Positions 22,801-33,821 of a stretch of DNA of 64,000 nucleotides are shown here, piece by piece. The translations under genes and the position numbers were made by a program. This DNA is from Cryptomeria japonica (taxonomy: Eukaryota; Streptophyta; Pinopsida; Cupressales; Cupressaceae): the NCBI RefSeq assembly GCF_030272615.1, contig NC_081412.1, forward strand, positions 104,952,796 to 105,016,795, read 5' to 3'. Under the pieces are notes generated by a model. It had not been told where the DNA came from and ran no database searches. It worked only from the letters and a program-made list of their open reading frames with translations. How positions within the stretch are numbered: position 1 is the first letter of the stretch; every line of letters starts with the position of its first letter.

Positions 22801-23868
22801 TATTAGGTCCCAAAGACAACTAAGAGGGGGGGGTGGGGGGGTGAATCAGTTGTCAAATAAATTAAAACCAAAACTAACTTAACCAAACTTAATGCTTAAT
22901 ACTGGTAAACCAAAATTTATGCCGGTAGATAGTTTTAATAGTTAATTGTAGTACCGGTAAAGATTAATGTATGAAACATAAAGACAATAACATCCACAAC
23001 ACATAACACATATATTTGTACATGGAAAACCTGTAAGGGAAAAAACCATGATGGGAAACCTTACTCACAATCAGATGATACTACTGTAGATAGTATGTGT
23101 GTACAATATGGAGTTTGTATATGCAGAAAGGCCAACTTCTTAGAGCTCACTGCTCAATCACAAAATGGGAGTCACACTGACTACTATTGGATGGTTAAAT
23201 CCAATGATAATGTACTTCTCAAAATAACATCTTCATATGTTGGATTTAGTACCTGTTTAGCTCTGATTTTCCTTCTTCAAACCTTCCTTTAATATTGAAT
23301 GATGTCTGTGTGTATAGCTCTACTTATATTTGCATATACCTTATTACAATCCTTTTCCTATCCTATATCAATCTCAAAAATGAGATCTTACATTTATACC
23401 ATAACTTAAGATCAATTGAGTAGGTCGGCTCACTAAAGATATTACAATAAAATTAATTACAAATGAATCAATATCCGATGCATCATGTTGGCTCAATGAA
23501 TTTACAATAATAACAAATCATCTTTATGACATGTAATGTTGATCTGGAATAGATATGCTTGTCGGTGCATAACTTGGACCTATTTGCTGGTAATAGAAAA
23601 TATGCAAACCCGAATAGACCAATGAATAAATCACCAAAACAAAGTGTCCAAACAATGTCTTTGACATAACCAAGTAGTCTCCAAGTCATTCCAAGTGTCT
23701 ATGAACAATATAACCTGTCGGTGAACCAAATACCGGTGACTGTGCATAAGTCACTAAACATGCCGGTGAACATAACCAAGAGTCTCCAAGTGCTGATATG
23801 TGTTGACAAGTGTTAAAAAGTGTTGACATCAAAGACAAAACCATACCAACATATCCAAAATATCAACA
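22801..23868 (-). repeat. Copia C: 5' LTR
   Basis: 1068 bp, homologous to 4324-5387. The G run near its U5 end is interrupted (about 22825-22841). The edge at 23868 is followed by CAACA, the target duplication. Confidence 0.9.
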
Positions 23869-23873
23869 CAACA

Positions 23874-25680
23874 CAAAGGTGTAACTCTGCAAGAATTCTA
23901 CCCGTCTCATATGTCTTTGACTCAACTTACTCTGACTATTCAAATACCGTAGAGCTTGATGATCTGTATACAACACAAATTCCTTAGGCAACTAGTGTCT
24001 CCATTTCGTCAAGGCTTGAATTATGGCATAAATTTCCTGATCATACACTGAATATCTCTTCCAGACATTATTCAATTTTTCACTAAAATAGGCTACTTCT
24101 CTCCCTTCTTGACTCAAGACTGCTCCTATTACTATTCCAATTGCATCACAATCCACTTGGAATACCTTATTGAAATCCAGTAAAGCTAAGATAGGCTTCT
24201 CAGTCACTTTCTTCTTTAACAATTCAAAACTTTTTTTTTCTCTGGTGGTCCACTTGAATTCCTTCTGATCTCCCCTCATGGTCTCAGTCATAGGGTTACA
24301 AACTTAACTAAATTTTTTGATAAACTTCCAATAAAAAATAGCCAATCTATAAAATGATCTTACCTCGTCAATGCTTTCCAGTGTAGGCCACTCAATAATG
24401 GATTTCACTTTCTCAGGGTCCATTGTCAAACCATCCTCAAATATCACAAATCCTAAATAAACCAACTCATCCTTCATGAAAGTACACTTCTTGATATTGA
24501 TCAACAACTTTTCTTCTCTCAACCTCGACAAAACTTGTCTTAACTGCAACAAATGCTCCTCTTTTGTTTTACTGAAAATCAAAATGTCATCCAAATACAC
24601 AATAACAAACTTACCCAAGAATTTCTTCAATACCTCATTCATTAGCCTCATGAAAGTACTCGGTGTATTAGTCAATCCAAAAGGCATCACCAACCATTCA
24701 TATAGTCCTTAATTTGTCTTAAATGTTGTCTTCCACTCCTCACCTTCTCTAATCCTGATATGATGATATCCAGTCTTCAAATCTATCTTTGTAAAGTATT
24801 TTTCTCCACTCAAATAGTCCATTATGTCATCCATCCTAGGCAAAGCAAATCGGTATTTCACTCTGATCTTGTTTATTTCTCTTGAATAGGTACACATTCT
24901 CCACTCTCCATTCTTCTTAGGTGTTATTATTGCTAGTGCTGCACAAGGGCTCAAACTCTCCTTGATCAAACCTTTCTTCAACAATTACTGCACTTCTCTA
25001 TTTAGTTCTTCATTCTCTATCAGTGTCAATTGGTGTGCAACTTTGTTAAGCAAACTAGCTTCGGGAACCAAGGCCATGAAATTACTAATACTTTTAACAA
25101 ATAGCAATCCATCAGGTACATTATCTGAAATGATGTCTCATATTCTGTTAGCAAATTATCTCTTCCAAGTGTTCTTCTTCCGGTTTTGGTCTCTCAGTCT
25201 TTCTTAGGAATCAAGGAAAAACACACATTCTCATGTCTTAGTCCATCCATGGATTTCCTTCCATCTACTAAACAGATTTTGGCATTTGTACAAACTTCAT
25301 TCTTCAAAGGTTCCTCCAAAGGTAACAAGGTTTTCTTCATCCCATTGACCACAATATTGTATGTGTTCTTCCTCCCATCATGTATTGCCTATCTATCAAA
25401 CTACCAAGGTCTTCCCAACAAAAGATTATAAATATCCATAGGCATAATATCACACAAGACTTCATCATGATAATTCCCAACTTATTCAATCTCTTCAATT
25501 TCAACTTATTCACCATCTCTTCTCAAACAAGATTATTTGAACTACCACTATCAATAACAACTTTACAATACTTATTAGATACCTTAAATCTGGTCTTGAA
25601 CAAATTCTTCCTTTGTAAGGGTTCCTTACCTCCTCTGGTATGATACAAAGCTCTCCTCATCATCAATAGTTCTCCATCTT
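23874..25680 (-). pseudogene. Chromovirus B: protease, reverse transcriptase and RNase H
   Basis: Minus-strand pol 5' part of B. The protease keeps its active site (VVIDSGSSNNLV near 25530). The reverse transcriptase (about 25080-24304) shows the blocks [68 protein letters not shown] and the catalytic [12 protein letters not shown] with both Asp present. RNase H (24291 to about 23900) has FQVDCDAIGIVIGAVLSQEG, YDQEIYAIIQAL and LYTDHQALRYL. Stops are scattered; the RT core is the best preserved part. The insertion of C at 4323/23874 falls at the RNase H to integrase link. Confidence 0.88.
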
Positions 25681-25689
25681 CTGTTTTAT

Positions 25690-26790
25690 TGTTTGATCAG
25701 GTGGGGATTTCTTCCACCATCGCTTCTCTTCCGGTAGCCTCTGTCTTATTACAATCAAATGCATGGTGTCCTTCTCCTCTACACTTAAATTAGGTTCCTT
25801 TGAATGTCCTCTTGTCTTGTCTTCCAAATTTCTCATTCTGGTAACCATCCGTTTCTCTCCTCTAGTAGAAGTTTCTATCATCCTTCCGGTATGAATTACC
25901 TTCTTTGCTCACTTCCTTGTCCTTTTTTGGTTTGTACTGGTTCCTCTTCCTCTGACATATCCTCTTCCTCATTGAAATATTCCTCTGGTAAACCTTCCAC
26001 CTCTACCTCTCTGTCTCTTCTCATGTCTTTTGTTCAATTTCTCTTTTTAGCCTTTAGTGCATACTGGTAAGCCTCTTCAACACTATCCAATTTGATCATA
26101 CTGAGTTCATCTTGTATAGAAATCTACAATCCATTCAAATATCTTGTAATTTGTTCAACTTCATCATCAATATGTCCAAATCTGATGTTCAATTTGTAAA
26201 ATGCTTCACTGTAATCCTTTACACTACATTCCTTCTATCTCAGGTTCTGCAATTTCTGGAACAAATCCACTTGATAATTCATTGGGACAAACTTTGATTT
26301 CAACTTAGCAATCATCCAATACCATGTCTTAATCTTTTCTTTACCTCTTCTTTGTCTATCAATTTGCAAATGCTCCCACCAAAGAGATGCATGACCTTTC
26401 AACTGGGTATAGGCATATTTCACCTTCCTCTCTTCTATAGTGTTTTCAAAATAAAAATACTTATCCATCTCCAAGATCCAATCCATCAAATCATCCGAAT
26501 CTAACTTCCCATCATATTTTGGTGGGGTAAAATGAGGTTTAGTGTTCACCCTACTCGAAACCATGAAAAACCTTTCTTCATCTGGATCAACTACTGGTAG
26601 GTATACTTGTTCTCTCGAGGCTTCTTCTCCTTCATCTTTGCTTACATCTTCTATATGTCAGCCTCTTCTTTGGGCTATCTCCATGACTTCTAACCGGGCT
26701 TCAATTCCTCACAACATCTCCATCACAACAGAGTTTGCATTCCCACACGCTCCACCATTCCTAGTTCTTCTTCATGGCATCGATTCACTC
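25690..26790 (-). pseudogene. Chromovirus B: gag
   Basis: Gag frame on the minus strand beginning upstream of 26564. It has the acidic lead EDVSKDEGEEASREQ and then the Ty3 capsid block KPHFTPPKYDGKLDSDD, MDWILEMDKYFYF, YTQLKGHASLWWEHL and FVPMNYQVDLFQKLQNL. A knuckle near 25770-25800 reads FKCRGEGHHAFDC; the first Cys codon has become a stop. Length and order fit a chromovirus Gag of about 350 residues. Confidence 0.8.
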
Positions 26791-26875
26791 TAGTCCTCTA
26801 CAATTGCAAGTCAAATCCGCTATCTGCCACCCTACAACAAAATTCAGGACACGCAACCTCTGGAATGAAACTTCA

Positions 26876-26888
26876 CTTTGATACCACT
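26876..26888 (-). promoter_or_regulatory. Chromovirus B: primer binding site (tRNA-iMet)
   Basis: On the minus strand AGTGGTATCAAAG directly follows the 5' LTR; it differs by one base from TGGTATCAGAG. Confidence 0.8.
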
Positions 26889-27688
26889 TGAAGCAGTCAC
26901 CAATGAGGAGGGACCTCAAGGAGATCAATTCAGACCCATCAACAAGAGTAAACACAATGAAAACACACAAATATGATGGAGGCAATGCAGACCTGATATT
27001 TTATTATATAAAATTTGATAACATCCAACCGGTAACAACCGGGTTACAACATACCGACACACAGGCCTGGTAGAATAGGTCACAACCGAGACCTTGAATC
27101 GAAAGATCTATCTTCTGGGCATAGTCTATCTATCTGAAACTCTGAATGAATATAATTGATTTATGATTTGTTATATTCTAGAGCATGATTAAAAATATAT
27201 ATATATCGATTCAAAGAATCCAGTCAGCCCAAATGGGATCGAAACCCAAAGAACAAGACCTAGCATGCAAAATGAACAAGGTCGACCTCTGCCAAGAGAT
27301 TCCTCTATAAAATCCAAAGGATGAAATGTAGATTGGGGGAAAAGGTTGGCCACATGCCAAGGAACATCAAAATCAATGCTCAAGGCTCCATAAGTTTTGG
27401 AATGGGTTCTGGTAGATCACCAGAATAGGTCTTAGGCAACCGATAATAAAAGAACAACCAGTAGCAAGAAACTGGTAGCGATATCTTGCCAGAAATTGAT
27501 CCAAATGAGATGTGGTTTGAAAGAAAGAAAGATGATCAAGTATTCAAGTAGAATCTAACTCCACAAGATCTAGTGAGCCAAAACCAGGACACACAGAAAG
27601 GAAAACTAAAACTGCAAACAAAAATAAAACAAAAAGGAAAATGTTTTTGGTTGATGCAAGATTGCTCTGAACTGGGGATGCTCCTATA
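26889..27688 (-). repeat. Chromovirus B: 5' LTR
   Basis: About 800 bp, homologous to 1921-2747. It ends GACTGCTTCA next to the primer site. The outer end has mutated from TG to TA, or begins three bases further out as TGATATAGG. Confidence 0.85.
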
Positions 27689-28000
27689 TCAAAAAAGGGT
27701 TGGCGCTCCTTGGGTTGGTGTCCTAAAATTTGTAACCATGTTTATTGTGAGGTTGGATTGGAGTAGTAGAATCCAACAACATTTCTCACCAAGGTTTTTG
27801 CCACATTGGGTTTTCCTCGTATATCTAGTGTTATGTGTTGTGTAATCTTGTGTGTTTGCATTTGATCACTTTCCTTATCTCACTGATATATCCTCCTTGT
27901 TTCTGATTTGCTAATTGGTACTAAGAGTTTGGTTTAGAAGGTTTAAAAAATTGGGAACCACTGATTCACCCCCTCTCTTAGTGGTACATTGTGTTCAACA
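27689..28000 (+). repeat. Copia A: 3' LTR, second part
   Basis: Continuation of the LTR begun at 527. It has the GGTTGGCGCTCCTTGGGTTGG block, the conserved terminal motif GATTCACCCCCTCTCTTAGTGG, and the end TGTTCAACA at 28000. Remnant K at 41830-42151 is clearly related to this part. Confidence 0.75.
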
Positions 28001-28073
28001 ATCACTTGTGCGATGGAAGTTTCAGTTCCTTTTATAGACTGGCATCTACATATGTTAAGTGAGAAATAACACA

Positions 28074-28109
28074 TGGGCCATCCCACATTAATGGTTTCCA
28101 CTTTTGCCA
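28074..28109 (+). repeat. Transposon J: left terminal inverted repeat
   Basis: 36 bp beginning TGGGCCATCC with the core TAATGGTTTCCACTTTTGCC. It matches the reverse complement of 40253-40290 at about 28 of 36 aligned positions. Confidence 0.75.
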
Positions 28110-28152
28110 ACGAATAAAATTGGCGGAGACGAGGAGTTTTTTTTTGGGGGGG

Positions 28153-28308
28153 GGCGGTTCGAACGAACTAGGGTTGTTCGACTGAACCCCCCCATATGGT
28201 TCGATCAAACCTGCCATCGGACATGGGTTCGATCGAGGCCCAGGTGGGTTTGGGGGTTCAATCGAACTGATTAAAAATAAATATTTTAATGGGTTTGATT
28301 GAACCCTG
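28153..28308. repeat. Transposon J: left subterminal palindromes
   Basis: Five or more variants of the palindrome GGTTCGATCGAACC occur here (for example GGTTCGAACGAAC, GGGTTCGATCGAGG and GGGTTTGATTGAACCC). Clustered subterminal repeats of this kind are usual transposase-binding regions in plant DNA transposons; that role is inferred here. The rest of 28309-28920 is AT-rich with no signal. Confidence 0.6.
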
Positions 28309-28920
28309 TTTTAAATTTTTTTTCTATAAAACTGAAAATGACAGTTTAATTGTCATTTTCAAGTTTTGAGTTTTATGTGTCCAGAGCGGGTTAGAGCGAA
28401 CTCGATGTCAGCACCATGTCACCGTGCCCTGTCAGCAGCAACCAACACTTCTCACCTTTCAACTTTTGACCTACATTATTTAAGGTGCACAAAATAACCT
28501 TTTTTTTTGTTTAATAATGTTTTTTTTCTATTAAATTTATTTTAAAATTAATAAATAATTTGTTTGTTAATTTATTTTTTAAATTAAATAATTGTATATT
28601 TATTGTTTTTCAGCATTTTAGAAAAAGTTTAAAAATTTAATGTTTTGATTTAATGTCAATTTGTTTTTAAAATTAAATAACTGTATATGTATTTTTTTTC
28701 AACTTTTTAAAAAAATGTTATGGAAAACTTAGAAAACCAAGGTAGTAAATTAAAACTTAGAAATTTTTTAAGAAAAACATTAGCAAAATAAAAAATTAGA
28801 AAAATGTTACAAATCTAAATATAATAAATTTAAACTTTAGAAAAATTAATAAATTTAAATTTAAAAAAATATTATAAAACTTAGATAACAAATTTAAACA
28901 AATTAGACAAAATAAATCCT

Positions 28921-29423
28921 CTACATGACCCCTTTTCACATCCTATTACACACACAACATGACCCCTTAGGACCCCTTAAGACCACATATGCCCCTGATG
29001 ACGCTATATGTCCCCTTAGGACCATAGAGGATCACATAGTGGACCCTAAGGGGTCATATGTGGTCCTAAGGGGTCACACATGTGTTAAAACACATGAGTG
29101 ACCCCTTAGGACCATATATGACCCCTTATAACATCCTAGCACTTGTACATGCAACATTCCCCTTAGGATCACATAGTGTCCTAAGGGGTCATATGTGGTC
29201 CTAAGAGGTCACACGTGTGTTCTAACACATGCGTAACACACGTGTGACCCCTTAGAAGCACATATACCCCTCATAAAATCCTAGTGTGTACGACATATCG
29301 GTCCCTTAAGATCACATACATTAGTGTCCTAAGGGGTCAAGAATATGTGGTCCTAAGGGGTCATCCATGTGTTCTAACACATGCATGACCCCTTAGAACC
29401 GCATATGACCCCTTATAAAATCT
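28921..29423. repeat. Transposon J: GACCCCTTA/TAAGGGGTC hairpin array
   Basis: Many inverted copies of TAAGGGGTC separated by ACACATGTGTT-type spacers. Adjacent copies pair into long hairpins, for example around 29192-29250, where AAGGGGTCACACGTGTG-like arms face each other. At least three longer units are recognisable (from about 29045, 29168 and 29330). Confidence 0.7.
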
Positions 29424-29429
29424 CTCTTC

Positions 29430-30000
29430 CCTTAATTTGCTTAGCTAGCATGTGTTTTAATTTTTAAAAATTATATTTTAATTTAGTACATGATGTATAT
29501 ATCTTTAATGATCTCTCTCTCTCCCTCTCTGTCATGAAAATAATCTCCCTCTCTCTCTTGAATTAATGTTTTAATAAATTAAAATGTATGTATGTGATCT
29601 ATATAGATAAATTTACACATGTTTTAATTTAGTAATTGTATGTGTATATCTTTAATGATCTCTCACTCTCTCTCTGAAATTAATGTTAGATCTCTCTCTA
29701 GATGTCATGATTTAAATGATCTCCCTCTCTCTCATTAATGATTTAATAATTTAAAATGTATGTATGTGATCTATATAGATAAATTTATACATGTTTTAAT
29801 TTAGTACATGATGTATATATATCTTTAATGATCTCTCTCTCTAATATTAATGTTATCTCTCTATCATGAAAATGATCTCCCTCTCTCTCTCATTAATTTT
29901 TAAATAATTTAAAATGTACATGTATCTGATCTCTCTATATAGATAAATTTATATATTTTTAAATAATGATCTCCCTCTCACTCGAGCTTTAAAATTATTT
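29430..30000. repeat. Transposon J: CT-rich tandem repeat
   Basis: Three diverged units, each with TTTAATGATCTCTCTCT, a second CTCCCTCTCTCT block and GATCTATATAGATAAATTTA. The phrase TTTAATGATCTCT starts at 29504, 29651 and 29824, so the spacing is 147 and 173 bp. No coding signal. Confidence 0.65.
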
Positions 30001-30030
30001 ATTTAAAAAATTGAATTATGCGAGAACTTC

Positions 30031-30032
<2 letters not shown>

Positions 30033-30063
<31 letters not shown>

Positions 30064-30077
30064 CATACATACATATG

Positions 30078-30108
<31 letters not shown>

Positions 30109-30288
30109 ACATATACATATACATATACAAATATATATGTATATGTATGTATATATATGTATATAAAGATATATGTATATATATATATATATATATAAAG
30201 ATATATGTATATATATACATATATCTTTATATATATATACATATATCTTTATATACATATATATAGATACATATATGTATGTATATAC

Positions 30289-30323
<35 letters not shown>

Positions 30324-30393
30324 AATAAAGATATATGTATATATATATATATCTTTATATATATATATATACATATATACATATGTATATATG

Positions 30394-30446
<53 letters not shown>

Positions 30447-30465
30447 GTATATGTATATATATATG

Positions 30466-30496
<31 letters not shown>

Positions 30497-30504
30497 ATAT
30501 ATAT
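30033..30504. repeat. (TA)n/(TATG)n microsatellite
   Basis: About 470 bp of TA, TATG and TATC repeats. Frames within it are low-complexity Tyr/Ile strings and not genes. It is bracketed by a direct repeat, TGCGAGAACTTCA (30017 and 30509). Confidence 0.9.
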
Positions 30505-30676
30505 TAATTTTGCGAGAACTTCACATGTGTACATTTTAATTTTTAATGAGCTCAAGATTAACGAATATCTCTCTCTATAGAATTTAACTGATTTTAATTT
30601 TTAATGTTTTAAATCGAATGCACTTCATGTGTGTGTGCTTACGTATTTATTTTAGCTTTATGACCTACCTAGATAG

Positions 30677-31930
30677 ATGGCGTCCTAGGATCTAGTGCAT
30701 GACCAGTATCCACCTGCACAGGCTCCTGATTAAAAGCCACATGATGATATAGATCCTCCACCCCGGGATCCCCCATTGTTCGATATTGCTACCATTTTCC
30801 ACTATAATGACCATGAGCTACAAAGGTTGAGGGTCATATTAGATGACCCATAGACTGATGGCATGTACAAGAGTACATGCAAATCTATTTTTGATAGTTT
30901 ACAAACATTGTGGGACCTCTTAGTTAGTCACACCTCATTTTCACCTGAGGTTATAGATGATATTTATAGACAGTTGAGGAGTGAGGTGAGGGGTCGTGAT
31001 TCTTTTGCTGATATGGTGAGGGTGGTCTCGAAGGAGACCATGAAGGAGAGATATTTTCCACAGTATCAGGAGAAGAGTAAGGTGAGAGGATATCAGGTCA
31101 TGAGATGTATCGATCCACAGGTTGCATCATTGATTTACCTACGCTTCTTAGCTTCCCATGGTTGTTATCTTAATAATAACCATATACCATTATACTTTGC
31201 ACAACAGGTATTTGATGAGGTTCATTGTCAGATGAAACCAATACCTTGATATTCCAGCATATTATGGACATATTGCATTAGTAGTAGCCACCATATCATC
31301 TGACAGGCTGGTAAAATATATGATGAGCCGACCACGTTCGAGATCATCCACAAATCATGCATCTTCTAGTCATGGGGTGACTTCATATTTAGATGATCAG
31401 TATATTACTATTGGCATCACCTCCCCAGATGAGGTAGCGGCTATAGTAGGAGGTGCTAGACATGTATAGATGTCGCAGTATTTAGCCAAGGACCTGCTAC
31501 ATTCTTACTGTTTTATTTCATCTCGGCTTGGGATACCATTGGCTTCTATTAGAGAGAATATTCTCATAGACGGGTAAGCTACCACTGCATCGACACATAC
31601 CCCAAGGAAGTCATAGCATTATGATCCCTCTACACATGCTCTGGGCATTGACCCACCTACAAATCACTTTGTTGCTATAGAGGAGGAGATACAAGTCGAT
31701 CAGGTCCATATCACAGATGAGGGCTTGAATTCATTTGAAGAGAAACTATGAGCTTTGAGCCATATTGGGTTTGTGGATATGCTACTACAGTCAGATACTT
31801 CATCCACCATGCTTAGTCATCTAGTTAGCCCCTTACACTCCTTAGTCATACGTACAGCCAGAGAGAGATATGAAGGCATGAGTGATGTGGTTGATATGAT
31901 CAGACTATACGGCCTACTCCTGATACATGG
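30677..31930 (+). pseudogene. Transposon J: plus-strand gene of unknown function
   Basis: A frame beginning MAS at 30677 in a long, coherent protein-like stretch broken by stops, most of which replace CAG, CAA or CGA (for example at 30686, 30731 and 31468). There is one frameshift near 31245 (QMKP to NQYLDIPAYYGH). Residues visible in order: PPPRDPPLFDI, NDHELQRLRVILDDP, SFSPEVIDDIYRQLRS, MRCIDPQVASLIYLRFLASH, then ISSDRLVKYMMSRPRSRSS, YLAKDLLHSYCFISSRLGIP and MLSHLVSPLHSLVIRTARERY. A splice donor GGTATGT lies at 31931; possible further exons are at about 32099 (SLSSERVRRRDSFDATQ) and 32349 (HEDSPSDGCSICG). I recognise no domain. The gene runs toward the putative transposase, so it may be a second transposition protein, but that is inference. 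Confidence 0.55.
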
Positions 31931-32419
31931 GTATGTACATGTGTGTTTAAATTTTTATAATATATATATATATATATGTTGTAATGTACGATAAATCTAT
32001 ATATAGATCATTTAATAAATAATAGAAGTTAACTTGTATCATTTAAATTGATCCTAGACTAATCCTTAAATACATGTATATATGTATATGTATAACAGTT
32101 AGCTCATGTCACTCCTAGCTTGAGCTCTGAGCGTGTGCGTAGGAGAGATTCTTTTGATGCTACACAAATTGTTAGTGGACATGTTAGTTATGGTTTTTTG
32201 TATATATGTACATGTATGTATGTGCATTACAATTTATATTTAAATTTAAATTTAACTAATCGGATGTGATTATATTAAAAAATATGCATATATGTATATG
32301 TGTCTAAAGATCTATATTTAATATTTAAATAAATTCTACTTTTGCAAGGGTCTATTGGACATCCAAACTCTCACGAGGACTCTCCCTCAGATGGTTGCTC
32401 TATTTGTGGCCGACATGAT

Positions 32420-32667
32420 GCATGTTGATTTGCTGGACTTTATAGCTCATTTGTTTATCTTTTTATATATGTACATTTTAGACTTTCATATTATATATTC
32501 ATGCATGTATGAAGTTTCTATATTATACTTTATACAATTTGTGTTTGATCAGATTATATATTTCATGCATGTATGCTAGATTATGTACTTTATACAATTT
32601 GTGTTTAATCCTGGATTATATATCACATCATTTGTATTCAAATTATATATGATCGTGCACATGTTAG

Positions 32668-32745
<78 letters not shown>

Positions 32746-33689
32746 GTGTGTGAACAGTTCAAGTGTTTGATCATATTTGCACATTTGATATATATACTTT
32801 AAATATTTATTTTAGTTAAATGACGTGTTTGATTATATGTAACTTATTAGATCACATGTGTATATATATGTTCATGTTTGATTATTCTTTGAAATCATAT
32901 TATATAAGATCATCTAGATTGAATTGGTGTAAATGTTTAATTTAAAAAATGTTTTTAAGAGTTCTCTAAAACTTTCAAATTTATATATATCTGTGATTGA
33001 ATTTGTGTACATGTAGATAGATTAGAAAAATATTGATATGTTTATAATTTAAATTTTACTACATGTAACATCTATATGTAGATATGCATTGAATTTAAAT
33101 GAATTTGTGAACAATATATCCACTCCACTCTGCAATCCATGAACAATATAAAAATCACACTTGTTCATATCAAATGAACAAACTCAAATTAATGAACATA
33201 TTCAATAATTTAAATTCTAGGTGTACTTCTAGGTGTACTAAATAGTTCACACCATGTACTTCTAGGTACAAACTAAATAGTTCACAACACATCAAGTGGT
33301 TTAGACCGCTCTTCAATTATTACACACATGTCCTAATTTAATATCAAATTTACACATACATCCTAATTTAATATGTATTTTTAATGAAATTTACACATGT
33401 ACATTTTCAATTAAATAAATACATGTCCTAATTTACTTTACATACATGCTAAATTATTTTAACAGCTTACAAATTACATATGCATTAATGCATTTAAAAT
33501 TAGATAGACTATACATCCTAATCAAGTGCATACATTGGGCCTTAACACATTTTCAACTCATCCACATGTCCCAATTTACTTTACATATGTGCACGTAAAT
33601 ATTATTTAACATGTACATTAACTTCATACATCCTAATTTAATATAATTGAAAATTTCATATTTAACTAAACAATATATGGTCCACACAA

Positions 33690-33732
<43 letters not shown>

Positions 33733-33821
33733 AATATTAAATTCAAACACTTTAATGTATTTAACAATTTATCCAAGTTTCAAAACACGTTAAGTTCTAA
33801 TTTATCAAGTATTAATTCAAT
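32420..33821. other. Transposon J: AT-rich spacer between the two genes
   Basis: No coding signal. It holds (CA)n/(TA)n at 32671-32740, (AT)n at 33693-33730, and a short duplicate (33275-33317) of the 3' end of the minus-strand gene. Confidence 0.6.
33275..33317 (-). repeat. Duplicate of the transposase gene's last codons
   Basis: 43 bp matching 33855-33897 at 40 positions. The second copy encodes GLNHLMWYELFG at the end of the minus-strand gene; the first is free-standing in the 3' flank. Confidence 0.75.

Larger units (their letters stand above)
4324..23868 (-). mobile_element. Ty1/copia element C, split by copia D
   Basis: A minus-strand copia inserted in the RNase H/integrase region of chromovirus B. 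It has 1.06-1.07 kb LTRs (3' LTR at 4324-5387, 5' LTR at 22801-23868), a tRNA-iMet primer site at 22788-22800, and polypurine tracts just inside the 3' LTR. The target-site duplication is an exact CAACA (4319-4323 and 23869-23873). Copia D interrupts it at 8358-21178; removing D leaves an internal region of about 4.6 kb with gag and pol in order. It is closely related in coding sequence to element H, but its LTRs are different. Confidence 0.92.
1921..27688 (-). mobile_element. Ty3/gypsy chromovirus B, split by nested insertions
   Basis: A Ty3/gypsy element on the minus strand. It is bounded by homologous LTRs (5' LTR at 26889-27688, 3' LTR at 1921-2747), has a tRNA-iMet primer site at 26876-26888, and runs gag, protease, reverse transcriptase, RNase H, integrase, chromodomain in that order. 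The internal region is split by copia C (4324-23868), so the element itself is about 6.2 kb. It sits inside the 3' LTR of copia A. I could not find a clean target-site duplication: the flanks are AAGTA on the left and TCAAA on the right. The LTR edges may be a few bases further out on the 27688 side (TGATATAGG reading on the minus strand). Confidence 0.85.

Noticed and set aside
1921-27688. Endogenous plant pararetrovirus
   Set aside because: The presence of LTRs, integrase and a chromodomain fits a Ty3/gypsy chromovirus; no movement-protein block was seen.
28921-29423. CRISPR-like array of regularly spaced repeats
   Set aside because: Repeats are inverted and irregularly spaced in plant nuclear DNA; no cas-like gene is present.
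30003-30580. Several overlapping frames of 60-86 codons on both strands
   Set aside because: They are translations of TA/TATG microsatellite DNA (Tyr/Ile strings), not genes.
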